64,000 nucleotides of DNA from Spiroplasma endosymbiont of Clivina fossor (GTDB lineage: Bacteria; Bacillota_I; Bacilli_A; Mycoplasmatales; Nriv7): contig NZ_OZ035006.1 in the NCBI RefSeq assembly GCF_964031115.1, positions 1,116,001 to 1,180,000 on the forward strand, given 5' to 3'. A program made the position numbers and the translations under genes. How positions within the stretch are numbered: the first letter of the stretch is position 1; the number at the start of each line of letters is the position of its first letter. This document shows positions 42,311 through 54,074 of the stretch, piece by piece. The notes under the pieces are model-generated. The model was not told the DNA's origin, searched no databases, and worked only from the letters and a program-made list of their open reading frames with translations.

Positions 42311-43378
42311 AGACTTCTTGCAAAATTAATATGATAATTATAATTTTTAAATTTAAAATAAATATAAAAGTGTTATTAAAATAATTTTTAGATTATTTTT
42401 ACAAATATTTTGTCATTAAAACATAATAAAAATTATTATTTACAATAAAAAAAGACTGAAATTTTAAATTATCAAATATATTTAAACTAATAGTTGTAAA
42501 TTATAAATTGAAGCTATTAAATTAAATCTTAAAGCAAATCTTTTTCTACGATTTCGATATTTTTCACTAATAATTTTAAATTTTTTAAGTATAGCAAAAA
42601 CATTTTCAATAACAATTCTCATTTTTGAAATTCGCTCATTATTTTGCTTTTCTTCTTTATTTAAAGGGTTTTTCTTTGATTTTCTTTTAGGAATTAAAAC
42701 ATTATGATTAATTTTTTGTATGCCTTGATAACCTAAATCCACTAAAACAGTTGTTTCTGGTAAAAATTTAATTTTTGAATCTTTTAAAATTTTAAAGTCA
42801 TGGTTTTTACCATAAGAAAAATCAGAACTAATAATTTTTTTACTATCTTTTTCAATTATAACTTGTGTTTTTATTGTGTGTTTTTTCTTTTTTCCTGAGT
42901 AGTGCTGTTTTTGTCTTTTTTTGGGCGTTGGATTTGGCTTTCAGTTACATCAATTATAACAGTCTTATCTTTGAAATAATCTTTTAATAGTGATTTTTGA
43001 CCAGTAAGTTGTTGAAAATTAGGGTGTTTTATTAAAGTGTCTTCAATTCATTTGATATTTCTATAACAACTACTTTCACTAATATCATAACTTTTTGCAA
43101 TATGAAAATAAGTTCTATATTCTCTTCAATATTCTAAAGTCATTAAAATACGATTTTCTAATGATAATTTATTGGTTCTTCCGCGACGAAATCTCTTTTT
43201 TAATTCTTCTATTTTTAAAATTTCTAGCATTTTATTAAAAGTAGTATGTTTAATACCAGTTAATCTTAAAAAATTTTTATCACTTATTTGATTATTTTTT
43301 TTAAATTTCATTTAAATTCCACCTTTTTATTAAAAACAACAATTCAATTATATTTTAAATTAATTTTGCAAGAAGTCT
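42311..43378 (-). mobile_element. ISA copy 8, complete
   Basis: 1068 bp. Left flank AAT (from ISB), right flank AGT (from ISA copy 9). Confidence 0.92.
42482..43311 (-). CDS. ISA transposase OrfAB (copy 8)
   Basis: OrfA from 43311, slip site and OrfB complete, same as copy 1. Confidence 0.82.
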
Positions 43379-43912
43379 AGTAAAAAAATTATTAGTTCTG
43401 ATTTTTCTTATGGTAAAAACCATGACTTTAAAATTTTAAAAGATTCAAAAATTAAATTTTTACCAGAAACAACTGTTTTAGTGGATTTAGGTTATCAAGG
43501 CATACAAAAAATTAATCATAATGTTTTAATTCCTAAAAGAAAATCAAAGAAAAACCCTTTAAATAAAGAAGAAAAGCAAAATAATGAGCGAATTTCAAAA
43601 ATGAGAATTGTTATTGAAAATGTTTTTGCTATACTTAAAAAATTTAAAATTATTAGTGAAAAATATCGAAATCGTAGAAAAAGATTTGCTTTAAGATTTA
43701 ATTTAATAGCTTCAATTTATAATTTACAACTATTAGTTTAAATATATTTGATAATTTAAAATTTCAGTCTTTTTTTATTGTAAATAATAATTTTTATTAT
43801 GTTTTAATGACAAAATATTTGTAAAAATAATCTAAAAATTATTTTAATAACACTTTTATATTTATTTTAAATTTAAAAATTATAATTATCATATTAATTT
43901 TGCAAGAAGTCT
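43379..43912 (+). mobile_element. ISA copy 9, 5' half deleted
   Basis: Only OrfB (to 43741) and the right end remain. Right flank AAT pairs with the AAT at 42308-42310, so copy 9 was the outer element, copy 8 entered it at AGT, and the left half was lost between the two left-end repeats. Confidence 0.88.
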
Positions 43913-43964
43913 AATATACTTAATTTTAGGTATATTTTTAATATGATAGAGGTGGATAATAATT

Positions 43965-44925
43965 ATGGAAAAAAATAATTCAAGAACTAGTAAATACTTT
44001 AACAGATGATCAATTTTTAGAATTTTATGAAAAAGTCAAACAACAAGCAGAATTAATAAAAAAACAAAAACGGTTAAATGAAATTGATCAAAAATTTAGA
44101 GCGCAAGGTATTAAATGATCTAAATGTGAATCTTACTGTTGCGTTAAAAATGGACATAATTCAGAAGGAAAACAAAAATATTTATGTAAAAATTGCCGTG
44201 CAAGTTTTGACGCTTTTCGTAATCATTTTATTTATTGAAGTCATTTAAATTATGAACAATGAAATTTATTGATTCAAATTTCATTGCTGGGGCAATCTAG
44301 TAAAACAATTTCTCGTTTTATTAAAACTACATTAAAAACTGCTTGATATAATCGTCAAAAATTAATGAAATCAAAACAATTAGAAAATACCCAATTAAAA
44401 TTTAAAAAATTATCTGGTAAAATCCAAATCGATGAAACATTTATTAAAGAAATCCATAAAGGAAATTTCAAATATAAAACTGATCCACGAAGAATTCACC
44501 TTGACCCATTCGCAACTAATACTAAATGCTGTATTCAAATGGCAATTGATAATAATAACAATATTTATGTTAAATCCACAAACACCAAACGTTTACAAAA
44601 ACAATGAGTTATTGAAAATATGAACAAAGAATTAATTAACGAAAATTCAATTATTACTTCTGATATGCAAAAATTATATTTTTTAGTAGCAAAACAAACA
44701 AATTCTACTTTATGTGTAACTAAAACAACAATTAATCCTGAAGCTAGTTATCGTAACTTAAATAAAATCAGTAAATTACAATCTAGTCTTAAAGAAGCCT
44801 TAATTCATTATCATGGTTTAGGTTTTACTAATATTCAAAATTATTTAAATCTCTGAAAATGAAAATACCAACATAAGGGTTTAACTCCAAACCAACAAAC
44901 AGCGGTATTATATTTTAATGTATAA
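43965..44925 (+). pseudogene. ISB transposase, degenerate
   Basis: One extra A after ATG shifts the frame. The zinc finger has lost CPKC (CC to GA, giving W-S-K-C) and His is changed to Cys (YCCVK). Confidence 0.85.
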
Positions 44926-45016
44926 AAAAGTTAAAGTAAAAATAGTAATTTTACATAAAAGCCTTTTAAAATTATCTTTCAAGTGGGACTGTACAATTAA
45001 CTGTGTCTCTAAGTAA

Positions 45017-46389
45017 TTAACTTAAATTCACTCTGTGTCTTCAAATTTATCATTAAATGTGAAATTGCACTACCCCAATTTTGAATTGGCATCGTTCATT
45101 TCTTAACCATATTTTGAAATGCTAAATAAAATATTTTTCTAATTTTAAAGATAAGTATTGACAGGGTAAAAAACCCTTATTAAATATAGGGATTTGTAAA
45201 AACACGGTTTTACTAAAAACCCAGCAAAATCAAGGTTTTATTGAAATATCAATACTTATCTTTAAAATTAAAGAAAATATTTTAAAAACTGATGCGTCAT
45301 TAGGAAAAATCTTTTTATTCTTAATGACTTTTCTTAATTGACTATTAACAGATTCAATCGCATTAGTTGTGTAAATAATTCTTCTAAATTCCTGAGGATA
45401 TTCAAAAAAAATTATTAAATTATTTCAGTTATTTTTTCATGATTTAGTAATTTGTGGATACTTTTTATTTCATTTTTCAGAAAAATGATCTAAAGCAATT
45501 AACGCTATTTCTTCATTAATTGCTGTATAAATTGATTTTAAATCATTAGCTACAAGTTTACGATCTTTGTAAGGAACAAATTTTAAACTATTGCGAATTT
45601 GATGAACAATGCATAATTGATGCTGTGTTTTTGGGAACACAGCTTCTATTGCATCAGACATTCCAGTTAAATTATCGCTACAAGCAACAAGAATATTTTG
45701 TAAGCCACGATTTTTCATTTCCGTAAGATTATTAAGTCAAAATTTGGCTCCCTCATTCTCACTAATTCACATTCCTAAAATATCTTTTAAACCATCTAAA
45801 TTAATTCCTAAGGCAAGATAAACTGCTTTATTTATTATTCGTTTATCTTGCTTTACTTTAACAACAATACAATCAAAATAAACAATCGGATAAATCTTCT
45901 CTAAAGGTTTAGTTTGTCACATTTTAACTTCTTCAATAACATCATCAGTTATTTGACTAATTAAACTTTCTGAAATTTCTGCTCCGTGATAGAATTCTTG
46001 CAATTGTGCTTTGATATCAGAAATTGTCATTCCTCTTGCATATAAAGAAATTACTTTTTGATCAAAGTTATCAAATCTTCTTTGTCTTTTCGGAATAATT
46101 ACTGGTTCAAAAGTACTATTTCGATCTCTTGGTACATCAATTGCGATTGAACCATTTTTAGTAATAATGGTTTTTTGTGTGTTGCCATTTCTTTTATTAT
46201 GATTCTCATCAGTTTCAAGATAATCTTTAATTTCCGTATTTAACATTCGTTCAGTTAATTTTTTGGTAAATTCCTGAAAAATAGTATTGCCTTTAAATAA
46301 ATCTTGTGGATTATCAATATTTTCTAAAAAATAATCAACAACTTTATCAATTGCGTCAGGTTCTTTTTTTATTTTTTTTTTTTTGTCAT
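45017..46389 (-). pseudogene. ISD transposase, broken
   Basis: The A run after ATG has 13 A (out of frame). The C-terminal part is split by the 137-bp element within VFKIFYLAF. Confidence 0.87.
45137..45273. mobile_element. MITE-like non-autonomous element
   Basis: 137 bp between two copies of AAAATATTT (45128-45136 and 45274-45282), which is single in other ISD copies. Ends are inverted repeats of about 23 bp (TAATTTTAAAGATAAGTATT core). Inside is a short inverted run AGGGTAAAAAACCCT and no open frame. It matches none of the other elements' ends in this window. Confidence 0.85.
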
Positions 46390-46510
46390 TTTCTGTTCTC
46401 CTTCGTTTAAGTATAATTCAGAATGAATTATCGAGACACAGAATTTTGGACAGGCTCTATCAAGTTGATGATTTTTTTTATTTTATCAAGAGTTTTCGAC
46501 AAAATTAAAA

Positions 46511-46540
46511 AAATTTTATCATATGTATATGGTTTCTACA
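46511..46540 (-). terminator. Remaining half of the uvrA terminator
   Basis: GTAGAAACCATATACATATG reads right after the uvrA stop. Its partner (42250-42273) was moved 4.2 kb away by ISB copy 5. An undisturbed relative is at 18307-18345. Confidence 0.55.
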
Positions 46541-49406
46541 TATTTAATTTAATATTATCATTAATTTGATAAACTTTTCTTAAATATTCAGCGGTATATG
46601 AATTTTTATTACTATTAATTACTTGCTCTGGTGTTCCTGTAACAATTACTTCCCCACCATACTTCCCACCATTAGGTCCTAAGTCAATAATGTAATCACC
46701 TAACTTAATAACATCTAAATTATGTTCAATAACAAGAACGGTATCACCATTATTAACAATACGACTAAGAACTGATAATAATCTTTTAACATCATCAATA
46801 TGTAATCCTGTTGTTGGTTCATCTAAAATAAATAGTGTTTTTCCAGTTGCTCTTTTTTGTAAGTAAGTCGCTAATTTAACTCTTTGAGCTTCCCCACCAG
46901 ATAATTGGGTTGTTGGTTGTCCTAACTTAATATATCCCATACCAACATCAAGTAAGGTTTGTAATTTAACATTAATTTTGAGAATATTTGCAAAAAACAC
47001 TTGCGCTTCAATAACTGACATATTTAAAACATCATAAATATTTTTCCCTTTATATTTAACTTGTAAAGTTTCATCATTATAGCGCATTCCTTCACATATT
47101 TCACAAGTAACAAAAACATCTGGTAAAAAATGCATCGCAATTTTAATAATTCCTGCTCCCTGACAGCGTTCACATCTGCCACCACGAACATTAAAAGAAA
47201 ACCTTCCTTTAAGATAACCTTGAGTTTTAGCTAATGGCGCCGCAGCAAATAAATCACGAATATCATCAAAAACTGAAGTATAAGTTGCTGGATTACTATG
47301 CGGTGTCCTTCCAATCGGTTCTTGCGAAATATTAACAACTTTATCAATATTATCCATTCCCTTAATATTTTGATGTTTACCCGGACGATTAATCTTTTGT
47401 CCTAAATTTCGTAACAGATTTTTATATAACACTTCATTTACTAAAGTTGATTTTCCACTGCCAGAAACCCCTGTAACAACAATAAGTTTTCCTAAAGGAA
47501 TAGTAACATCAATATTTTTTAAATTATTTTCTCTTGCTCCAATAATAGTAATTTTCTTACCATTGCCACTTCGGCGTTTTTTTGGAATTGTAATCGTTTC
47601 TTGATGTGATAAATATCTCCCTGTAATTGACTTTTCATTAGCAATAATATCAGCCATTGTTCCCACAGCAATAATTTCACCACCAAATTTACCAGCTTTA
47701 GGTCCAATATCAACAAGGCAATCAGCTTGATACATCATATCTTCATCATGTTCAACAACAATAACGGTATTTCCTAAATCTCGTAGCGATTTTAAAGTTT
47801 TAATTAAACGGTCATTATCTTTCTGATGTAAACCAATTGAAGGTTCATCTAATACATATAATACTCCTGTCAATTTTGAACCAATTTGCGTTGCTAAACG
47901 AATTCGTTGCGCTTCGCCACCAGATAATGATTGGGCTGCTCTTGATAAATTTAAATATCTTAAACCAACATCATTTAAAAAACTTAAACGATTAACTAAT
48001 TCATTAATAACTAACTTCGCAATTTCTTGTTGTTGCTCTGATAGTTTCAAACTAAGAATATAATCCAAACTTTCATCAATATCTAAATTAGTAAATTCAT
48101 TAATATTTATTGTTCCTACTTTAACACATAATGCTTTAGGATTTAATCGTGCCCCTTTACAAGACCAACAAGTTTTATCACTCATAAATTTCCGATAATA
48201 TTCACGACGCATTTCATTAGCAGTTTCAACAAAGCGTCGTTCAATAATACTAGCAACACCTTCAATATAATCATAACTTTTATAAGTATTATTACTATTA
48301 GATACTAAAGTATAATTTAATTGTTCATCACTACCATACATTAAATAATTAATTTGTTCATCACTAAGATTTTTAATCGGTTGATCTAAGTCAATACCAT
48401 ATTCTTTACAAATAATTTTTAATTTCTGTCATTCTAAAGTATCACCACCAATAAAATTTTTATAAAATTCAATCCCACCTTGATTAATTGAAAGATTACG
48501 ATTAGGAAATAATAAATCTTCATCAACTTCCAAGCGAATCCCAATACCTTTACATTCAGAACAAGCCCCCATTGGCGCATTAAAGGAAAATAAACGAGGT
48601 TCTAACTCCGGAATTGTAAAACTACACTGATTACACGCATGATTTTGCGAAAATAATAATTGTTCTTTACTATTAACAAGAATAACTTTTGCTAATCCTT
48701 TACTATATTTTAATGATTTTTCTAAACTGTCATGAATATTAGATCAAACATTATCATCATCACTTAATTTAATGCGATCAACAACAATATCAATATTATG
48801 GCGTTTATTTTTATCTAATTGAATATCATCATCTAACGAATAAGCGTGGTTATTAACCTTAACCCGTAAAAATCCTTCATGGCGCAAAGTTAAAAACAAC
48901 TCATAATGCGTCCCCTTTTTATCAATAACTACTGGCGACAAAATTTCAATGCGTTCTTCCATTGTTACTTGTTTTAATCGTTTAATCATTTCCTTAATGG
49001 TCATTGCTTTAATTAAACCATGACCATTAATACAATATGGTAGTCCCACACGAGCATATAATAATCGTAAATAATCATATATTTCCGTCACCGTTCCCAC
49101 AGTACTACGAGGATTATTACTAGTAGTTTTTTGATCAATAGAAATTGCTGGTGATAATCCTTCAATAGAATCAACATCAGGTTTTTCACTATTACCTAAA
49201 AATTGTCGGGCATACGCCGACAATGACTCCATATATCTTCTTTGTCCTTCAGCATAAATCGTATTAAAGGCTAATGATGACTTTCCACTACCAGAAACAC
49301 CCGTAAAAACAATTAATTTATTTTTAGGAATTGTTAAATCAACATTTTTTAAATTATGTTCTCTAGCTCCTTTAACAATAATATATTTTGTTGCATCATC
49401 CATCAA
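46536..49406 (-). CDS. uvrA: UvrABC system protein A
   Basis: Damage-recognition ATPase of nucleotide excision repair, acting with UvrB and UvrC. 956 residues with TGA as Trp. N-terminal Walker [10 protein letters not shown] follows [20 protein letters not shown]. The first zinc-module site is weak (LPYCINGHG). The insertion has [15 protein letters not shown]. Then come signature [12 protein letters not shown] with [12 protein letters not shown], second Walker [10 protein letters not shown], zinc finger CERCQGAG...CEICEG, second signature [12 protein letters not shown] and [12 protein letters not shown]. Ribosome binding site GGAGGTGA before ATG 49406. It follows thiT closely. Confidence 0.96.
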
Positions 49407-49418
49407 ATCACCTCCAAT

Positions 49419-49444
49419 AATTAATTAGCATTTGCTAATTAATT
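49419..49444. other. Hairpin at the thiT/uvrA junction
   Basis: Perfect 12-bp stem AATTAATTAGCA/TGCTAATTAATT with a 2-base loop, covering the thiT stop codon and ending eleven bases before the uvrA ATG region. No T run. It may limit read-through or couple translation. Confidence 0.45.
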
Positions 49445-50328
49445 TGATCATTATATTTTTCTTTTCACGGCATTAATACTCTAAATAATAACGGCAATGA
49501 TAATATCATTAAAGGATACACAAAAATAAAAACATAAATTAAATTATATATTAATGCATAACCTCAAACACTAAAACCATCTCACGCATAATTACCAAAA
49601 TATAATACCCCCGATAATACATTGCATATATATATAATAATACAAATAACTGTTATTATAAAGGAAATTTTAATGTTAGCATTAAATCGCTTTTTAAAAT
49701 TAATATTCACTATTCCTATTAAAGAAGGCATAATCATAGGAATAAAATAATCTAATAAATATTGTCAAGGATTAATAATTGCTCCTTGGGGAATAATAAT
49801 TAATGAAATTAAAGCACTAATACCACCGGTTACAATTCCGTGTCAAAAACTAACAACAAAAGCAATTAAAAATACAGGTCAATATTTTAAACCAATACTG
49901 CCCCCCATTGGTAATTTAGGAAAAAATATCATCAGATAATCTAAAATTAATGATAAACTAACAAAAAAAGCAATTAATACTAAATCAAATGTTTTTCAAT
50001 GGTAAATTTTAAAGCATTGTTTTTTAATCACTTTAAAATCAACATTAGATTTTATTATTTTTTGCCAACTTAATAACCAAATTAATATTAAATTAGCAAC
50101 TAAAAATAATCATAAAACCACAATAACGGCAATTTTAATAAATAAGACAATTTTATTATTAATTAATTGTGTATTTCTAAAATTAGAAGAAAAAATGCTT
50201 AAAAATTTTTCTTCCGAACTTATCGTTATCAAAATTATTACTCCGACAATTAAGAAACAAAAAATTCCATTAATTAATATTAAAATTCAACGATAAATTT
50301 GATTAGTCTTATTTACTTCTTGCATCAT
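49435..50328 (-). CDS. thiT: ThiT-type thiamine transporter (ECF S component)
   Basis: 297 residues, many TGA-coded Trp, so long open frames are hidden under the standard code. An N-terminal extension of about 130 residues with two membrane segments precedes the ThiT-like core. The core contains WPVFLIAFVVSFWHGIVTGG, ALISLIIIPQGAIINPWQYL and LLDYFIPMIMPSLIGIVNI, where G..P.Q.LLDY is the ThiT/YuaJ signature. It would work with the shared ECF module to import thiamine. The TPP riboswitch just upstream supports this. The start is ATG 50328 with AAGGAGG. Confidence 0.85.
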
Positions 50329-50378
50329 TTTTAACCTCCTTAATGATAGCAAGAAATCTAATATATTTTGAAATATAC

Positions 50379-50451
50379 AAGACTTCTTCCGCTAGTATTA
50401 CCTAGTTCAAGTTCCAAGAGTATCTCTCAGGCAAAATGCCACCTCTGTCTT
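50379..50451 (-). promoter_or_regulatory. TPP riboswitch (thi box)
   Basis: On the minus strand: P1 arms AAGAC (50451-50447) and GTCTT (50383-50379), the CCTGAGAGAT core, then TTGAACTAGGTAATACTAGC and GGAAGAAG. These are the conserved thi-box blocks. It is 50 bases ahead of thiT. The 3' P1 side AGAAGTCT (50387-50380) can also pair with AGATTTCT (50359-50352), which lies close to the ribosome binding site. No T run follows, so control of translation is likely. Confidence 0.92.
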
Positions 50452-50475
50452 ATATCAATTGATATATCCATATAT

Positions 50476-50481
50476 ATTATA
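50476..50481 (-). promoter_or_regulatory. -10 box of the thiT promoter
   Basis: Perfect TATAAT on the minus strand, 25 bases before the riboswitch. The upstream AT-rich region has no clear -35 box. Confidence 0.55.
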
Positions 50482-50521
50482 GTGAATTTACGATAAAATA
50501 TAAAGTACTTTTAATTTGTGG

Positions 50522-50781
50522 TCGCGTTTAGTTTTCTTAGGTATTGCTTTGAAGAAGTAAAACAATCAGCTAATTATATTATTTAATTACTAAACTAACC
50601 CCGCCTTTCTTGTTATTGTCATTTTATTCGTTATGATTTTATCATATTATTGAATTTTTACACAATAAAAAATTATTAATTATTATTAAATTTTCACTAA
50701 TTATCTAAATTTATGTTTTCTATATTTATTCTTATATACAATACCACCTTTATTAATTCAACTATCATCATTTTTCTTATT
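50522..50781 (-). mobile_element. ISLre2-family remnant (3' end)
   Basis: GGTCGCG end plus the last 70 or so bases of a degraded transposase gene (codons for NDDSWIN at the ISA junction). The body is missing. Confidence 0.7.
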
Positions 50782-51849
50782 AGACTTCTTGCAAAATTAA
50801 TTTAAAATATAATTGAATTGTTGTTTTTAATAAAAAGGTGGAATTTAAATGAAATTTAAAAAAAATAATCAAATAAGTGATAAAAATTTTTTAAGATTAA
50901 CTGGTATTAAACATACTACTTTTAATAAAATGCTAGAAATTTTAAAAATAGAAGAATTAAAAAAGAGATTTCGTCGCGGAAGAACCAATAAATTATCATT
51001 AGAAAATCGTATTTTAATGACTTTAGAATATTGAAGAGAATATAGAACTTATTTTCATATTGCAAAAAGTTATGATATTAGTGAAAGTAGTTGTTATAGA
51101 AATATCAAATGAATTGAAGACACTTTAATAAAACACCCTAATTTTCAACAACTTACTGGTCAAAAATCACTATTAAAAGATTATTTCAAAGATAAGACTG
51201 TTATAATTGATGTAACTGAAAGCCAAATCCAACGCCCAAAAAAAGACAAAAACAGCACTACTCAGGAAAAAAGAAAAAACACACAATAAAAACACAAGTT
51301 ATAATTGAAAAAGATAGTAAAAAAATTATTAGTTCTGATTTTTCTTATGGTAAAAACCATGACTTTAAAATTTTAAAAGATTCAAAAATTAAATTTTTAC
51401 CAGAAACAACTGTTTTAGTGGATTTAGGTTATCAAGGCATACAAAAAATTAATCATAATGTTTTAATTCCTAAAAGAAAATCAAAGAAAAACCCTTTAAA
51501 TAAAGAAGAAAAGCAAAATAATGAGCGAATTTCAAAAATGAGAATTGTTATTGAAAATGTTTTTGCTATACTTAAAAAATTTAAAATTATTAGTGAAAAA
51601 TATCGAAATCGTAGAAAAAGATTTGCTTTAAGATTTAATTTAATAGCTTCAATTTATAATTTACAACTATTAGTTTAAATATATTTGATAATTTAAAATT
51701 TCAGTCTTTTTTTATTGTAAATAATAATTTTTATTATGTTTTAATGACAAAATATTTGTAAAAATAATCTAAAAATTATTTTAATAACACTTTTATATTT
51801 ATTTTAAATTTAAAAATTATAATTATCATATTAATTTTGCAAGAAGTCT
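50782..51849 (+). mobile_element. ISA copy 10, complete
   Basis: ATT on both sides, although the left neighbour is an ISLre2 remnant and the right neighbour phage leader. The matching triplets could be chance. Confidence 0.92.
50849..51678 (+). CDS. ISA transposase OrfAB (copy 10)
   Basis: OrfA, slip site and OrfB intact, no distinguishing change seen. Confidence 0.82.
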
Positions 51850-52361
51850 ATTACCTTTCTTTTCTTATAGATAAACTAAGTTATATTAACTAAGTTAGTT
51901 AGTTAACTTAGTTTTTTAAACACTTATATATCGCAGATTTAAGTGTTTAACAAGCTTTGTTAGTAAATTTTGTTTTTTAATTAGATAAAGATTTTAATAA
52001 TTTTAAACTTAGTATACCCCTATATAGAAATTTCTACACTTTAATATCCGCATCCTACCCTTGGAACTAATTTAATAGCGTGTATATTTTTAGGAAATCC
52101 ACCCATTCATTTTTTTATTGCAAAACGAAATAAATTGCTATAGCTAATAGGATGTTATCTATTAACTGGTAAACTTCTTTTGGTTATGGCGACCACCCAC
52201 AATTTATCGTGCTTTAATACATACCAACATTATTAACTCACTTGTATTTAATTTTCAAAGAACAAATTTTTAACATCTTATAAAATAAAAAGACAATCAT
52301 TGCTGACTGCCTTAATACTTATTCAAATATTTACCTACCTAACAAAACTTTATGCGTCCTC
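51850..52361 (-). repeat. Phage leader copy without genes
   Basis: Over 500 bases match 29811-30310 in reverse, including the AACTAAGTT motifs, the 11-bp hairpin and the GGACGC end. It stops where the first gene's ribosome binding site would be, cut by ISA copy 10. No gene. Confidence 0.8.
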
Positions 52362-53660
52362 TCGATAATTCATTCTGAATTATACTTAAACGAAGGAGAA
52401 CAGAAAATGACAAAAAAAAATAAAAAAAGAACCTGACGCAATTGATAAAGTTGTTGATTATTTTTTAGAAAATATTGATAATCCACAAGATTTATTTAAA
52501 GGCAATACTATTTTTCAGGAATTTACCAAAAAATTAACTGAACGAATGTTAAATACGGAAATTAAAGATTATCTTGAAACTGATGAGAATCATAATAAAA
52601 GAAATGGCAACACACAAAAAACCATTATTACTAAAAATGGTTCAATCGCAATTGATGTACCAAGAGATCGAAATAGTACTTTTGAACCAGTAATTATTCC
52701 GAAAAGACAAAGAAGATTTGATAACTTTGATCAAAAAGTAATTTCTTTATATGCAAGAGGAATGACAATTTCTGATATCAAAGCACAATTGCAAGAATTC
52801 TATCACGGAGCAGAAATTTCAGAAAGTTTAATTAGTCAAATAACTGATGATGTTATTGAAGAAGTTAAAATGTGACAAACTAAACCTTTAGAGAAGATTT
52901 ATCCGATTGTTTATTTTGATTGTATTGTTGTTAAAGTAAAGCAAGATAAACGAATAATAAATAAAGCAGTTTATCTTGCCGTAGGAATTAATTTAGATGG
53001 TTTAAAAGATATTTTAGGAATGTGAATTAGCGAGAATGAGGGAGCCAAATTTTGACTTAATAATCTTACGGAAATGAAAAATCGTGGCTTACAAGATATT
53101 CTTGTTGCTTGTAGTGATAATTTAACTGGGATGTCTGATGCAATAGAAGCTGTGTTCCCAAAAACACAGCATCAATTATGCATTGTTCATCAAATTCGCA
53201 ATAGTTTAAAATTTGTTCCTTACAAAGATCGCAAACTTGTAGCTAATGATTTAAAATCAATTTATACAGCAATTAATGAAGAAATAGCGTTAATTGCTTT
53301 AGATCATTTTTCTGAAAAATGAAATAAAAAGTATCCACAAATTACTAAATCATGAAAAAATAACTGAAATAATTTAATAATTTTTCTTGAATATCCTCAG
53401 GAATTTAGAAGAATTATTTACACAACTAATGCGATTGAATCTGTTAATAGTCAATTAAGAAAAGTCATTAAGAATAAAAAGATTTTTCCTAATGACGCAT
53501 CAGTTTTTAAAATATTTTATTTAGCATTTCAAAATATGGTTAAGAAATGAACGATGCCAATTCAAAATTGGGGTAGTGCAATTTCACATTTAATGATAAA
53601 ATTTGAGGACAGAGTGAATTTAAGTTAATTACTTAGAGACACAGTTAATTGTACAGTCCC
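52362..53660 (+). mobile_element. ISD copy 5, 5' terminal repeat lost
   Basis: Begins at CTCGATAATTC, about 25 bases inside the normal left end, fused to the GGACGC leader end. Right end complete. Confidence 0.87.
52407..53628 (+). pseudogene. ISD transposase, open except for the A run
   Basis: All codons after the start region are open to TAA at 53626-53628 with every catalytic motif. The A run after ATG has 9 A, which puts ATG out of frame. Slippage in transcription could still give some full protein. Confidence 0.8.
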
Positions 53661-53687
53661 CCGTTTTTTAACAATTTTATTTTGCAT
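53661..53687 (-). pseudogene. First nine codons of the gene after rpmG (secE position)
   Basis: Ribosome binding site GAAAGGA then MQNKIVKKR, cut by the ISD right end. In most bacteria secE follows rpmG, so it may be the secE start. Nine residues are not enough to prove it. Confidence 0.4.
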
Positions 53688-53723
53688 AATATTTATCCTT
53701 TCATATATAAAAAAAGAAAAGGA

Positions 53724-53873
53724 TTATTTCTTTTCTTTATGCATTGTTTTTGCGTTACAACGCGAACAATATTTATTGAATTCTACTCGTTCGGGATGCA
53801 ACTTTTTATTTTTCTTATCAATATAATTTTCTTCTTTACAAATTTCACAACGTAATGTAATACCTTCACGCAT
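53724..53873 (-). CDS. rpmG: 50S ribosomal protein L33
   Basis: 49 residues: [20 protein letters not shown] start, then [16 protein letters not shown] and a basic end. The two CxxC pairs form the zinc ribbon of the C+ form of L33. Very strong ribosome binding site AAAAGGAGG before ATG 53873. The upstream region (53874-53918) is short and bounded by an ISLre2 end, so its promoter must be there or have been lost. Confidence 0.93.
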   Translation of the reverse strand: MREGITLRCEICKEENYIDKKNKKLHPERVEFNKYCSRCNAKTMHKEKK

Positions 53874-53918
53874 CCTTGTTCCTCCTTTTATACCCAATAT
53901 GTTAAATTATATAATTAA

Positions 53919-54074
53919 GGTCGCGTTTAGTTTTCTTAGGTATTGCTTTGAAGAAGTAAAACAACCAGCTAATTATATTATTTAATTACTAAACTAACCC
54001 TGCCTTTCTTATCATTGTCATTTTTATTCGTTACCATTTTATCATATTATTGAATTTTTACACAATAAAAAATT
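53919..54074 (-). repeat. ISLre2-type right end, cut by ISB
   Basis: GGTCGCGTTTAG end and 150 bases matching 40813-40972 in reverse, stopping at the ISB end at 54075. Confidence 0.75.

Larger units (their letters stand above)
44985..46457 (-). mobile_element. ISD copy 4, with a 137-bp insertion
   Basis: Full length plus the small element at 45137. Flanking 8-mers TTTCAAGT and TATCAAGT differ in one base. Inserted near the 3' end of ISB copy 5. Confidence 0.88.
42274..46510 (+). mobile_element. ISB copy 5, broken by ISA copies 8/9 and ISD copy 4
   Basis: ISB 5' end at 42274-42310, body at 43913-44976, 3' end at 46458-46510. Flanking 8-mers AAATTTTG and AAATTTTA differ in one base. It was inserted in the loop of the uvrA terminator. 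Confidence 0.85.

Noticed and set aside
47519-47716. Minus-strand hydrophobic frame within uvrA
   Set aside because: Shadow of uvrA in another frame; uvrA motifs cover the region.
53649-53855. Plus-strand open frame of 68 codons
   Set aside because: It is antisense to rpmG, which has a perfect ribosome binding site and family motifs.
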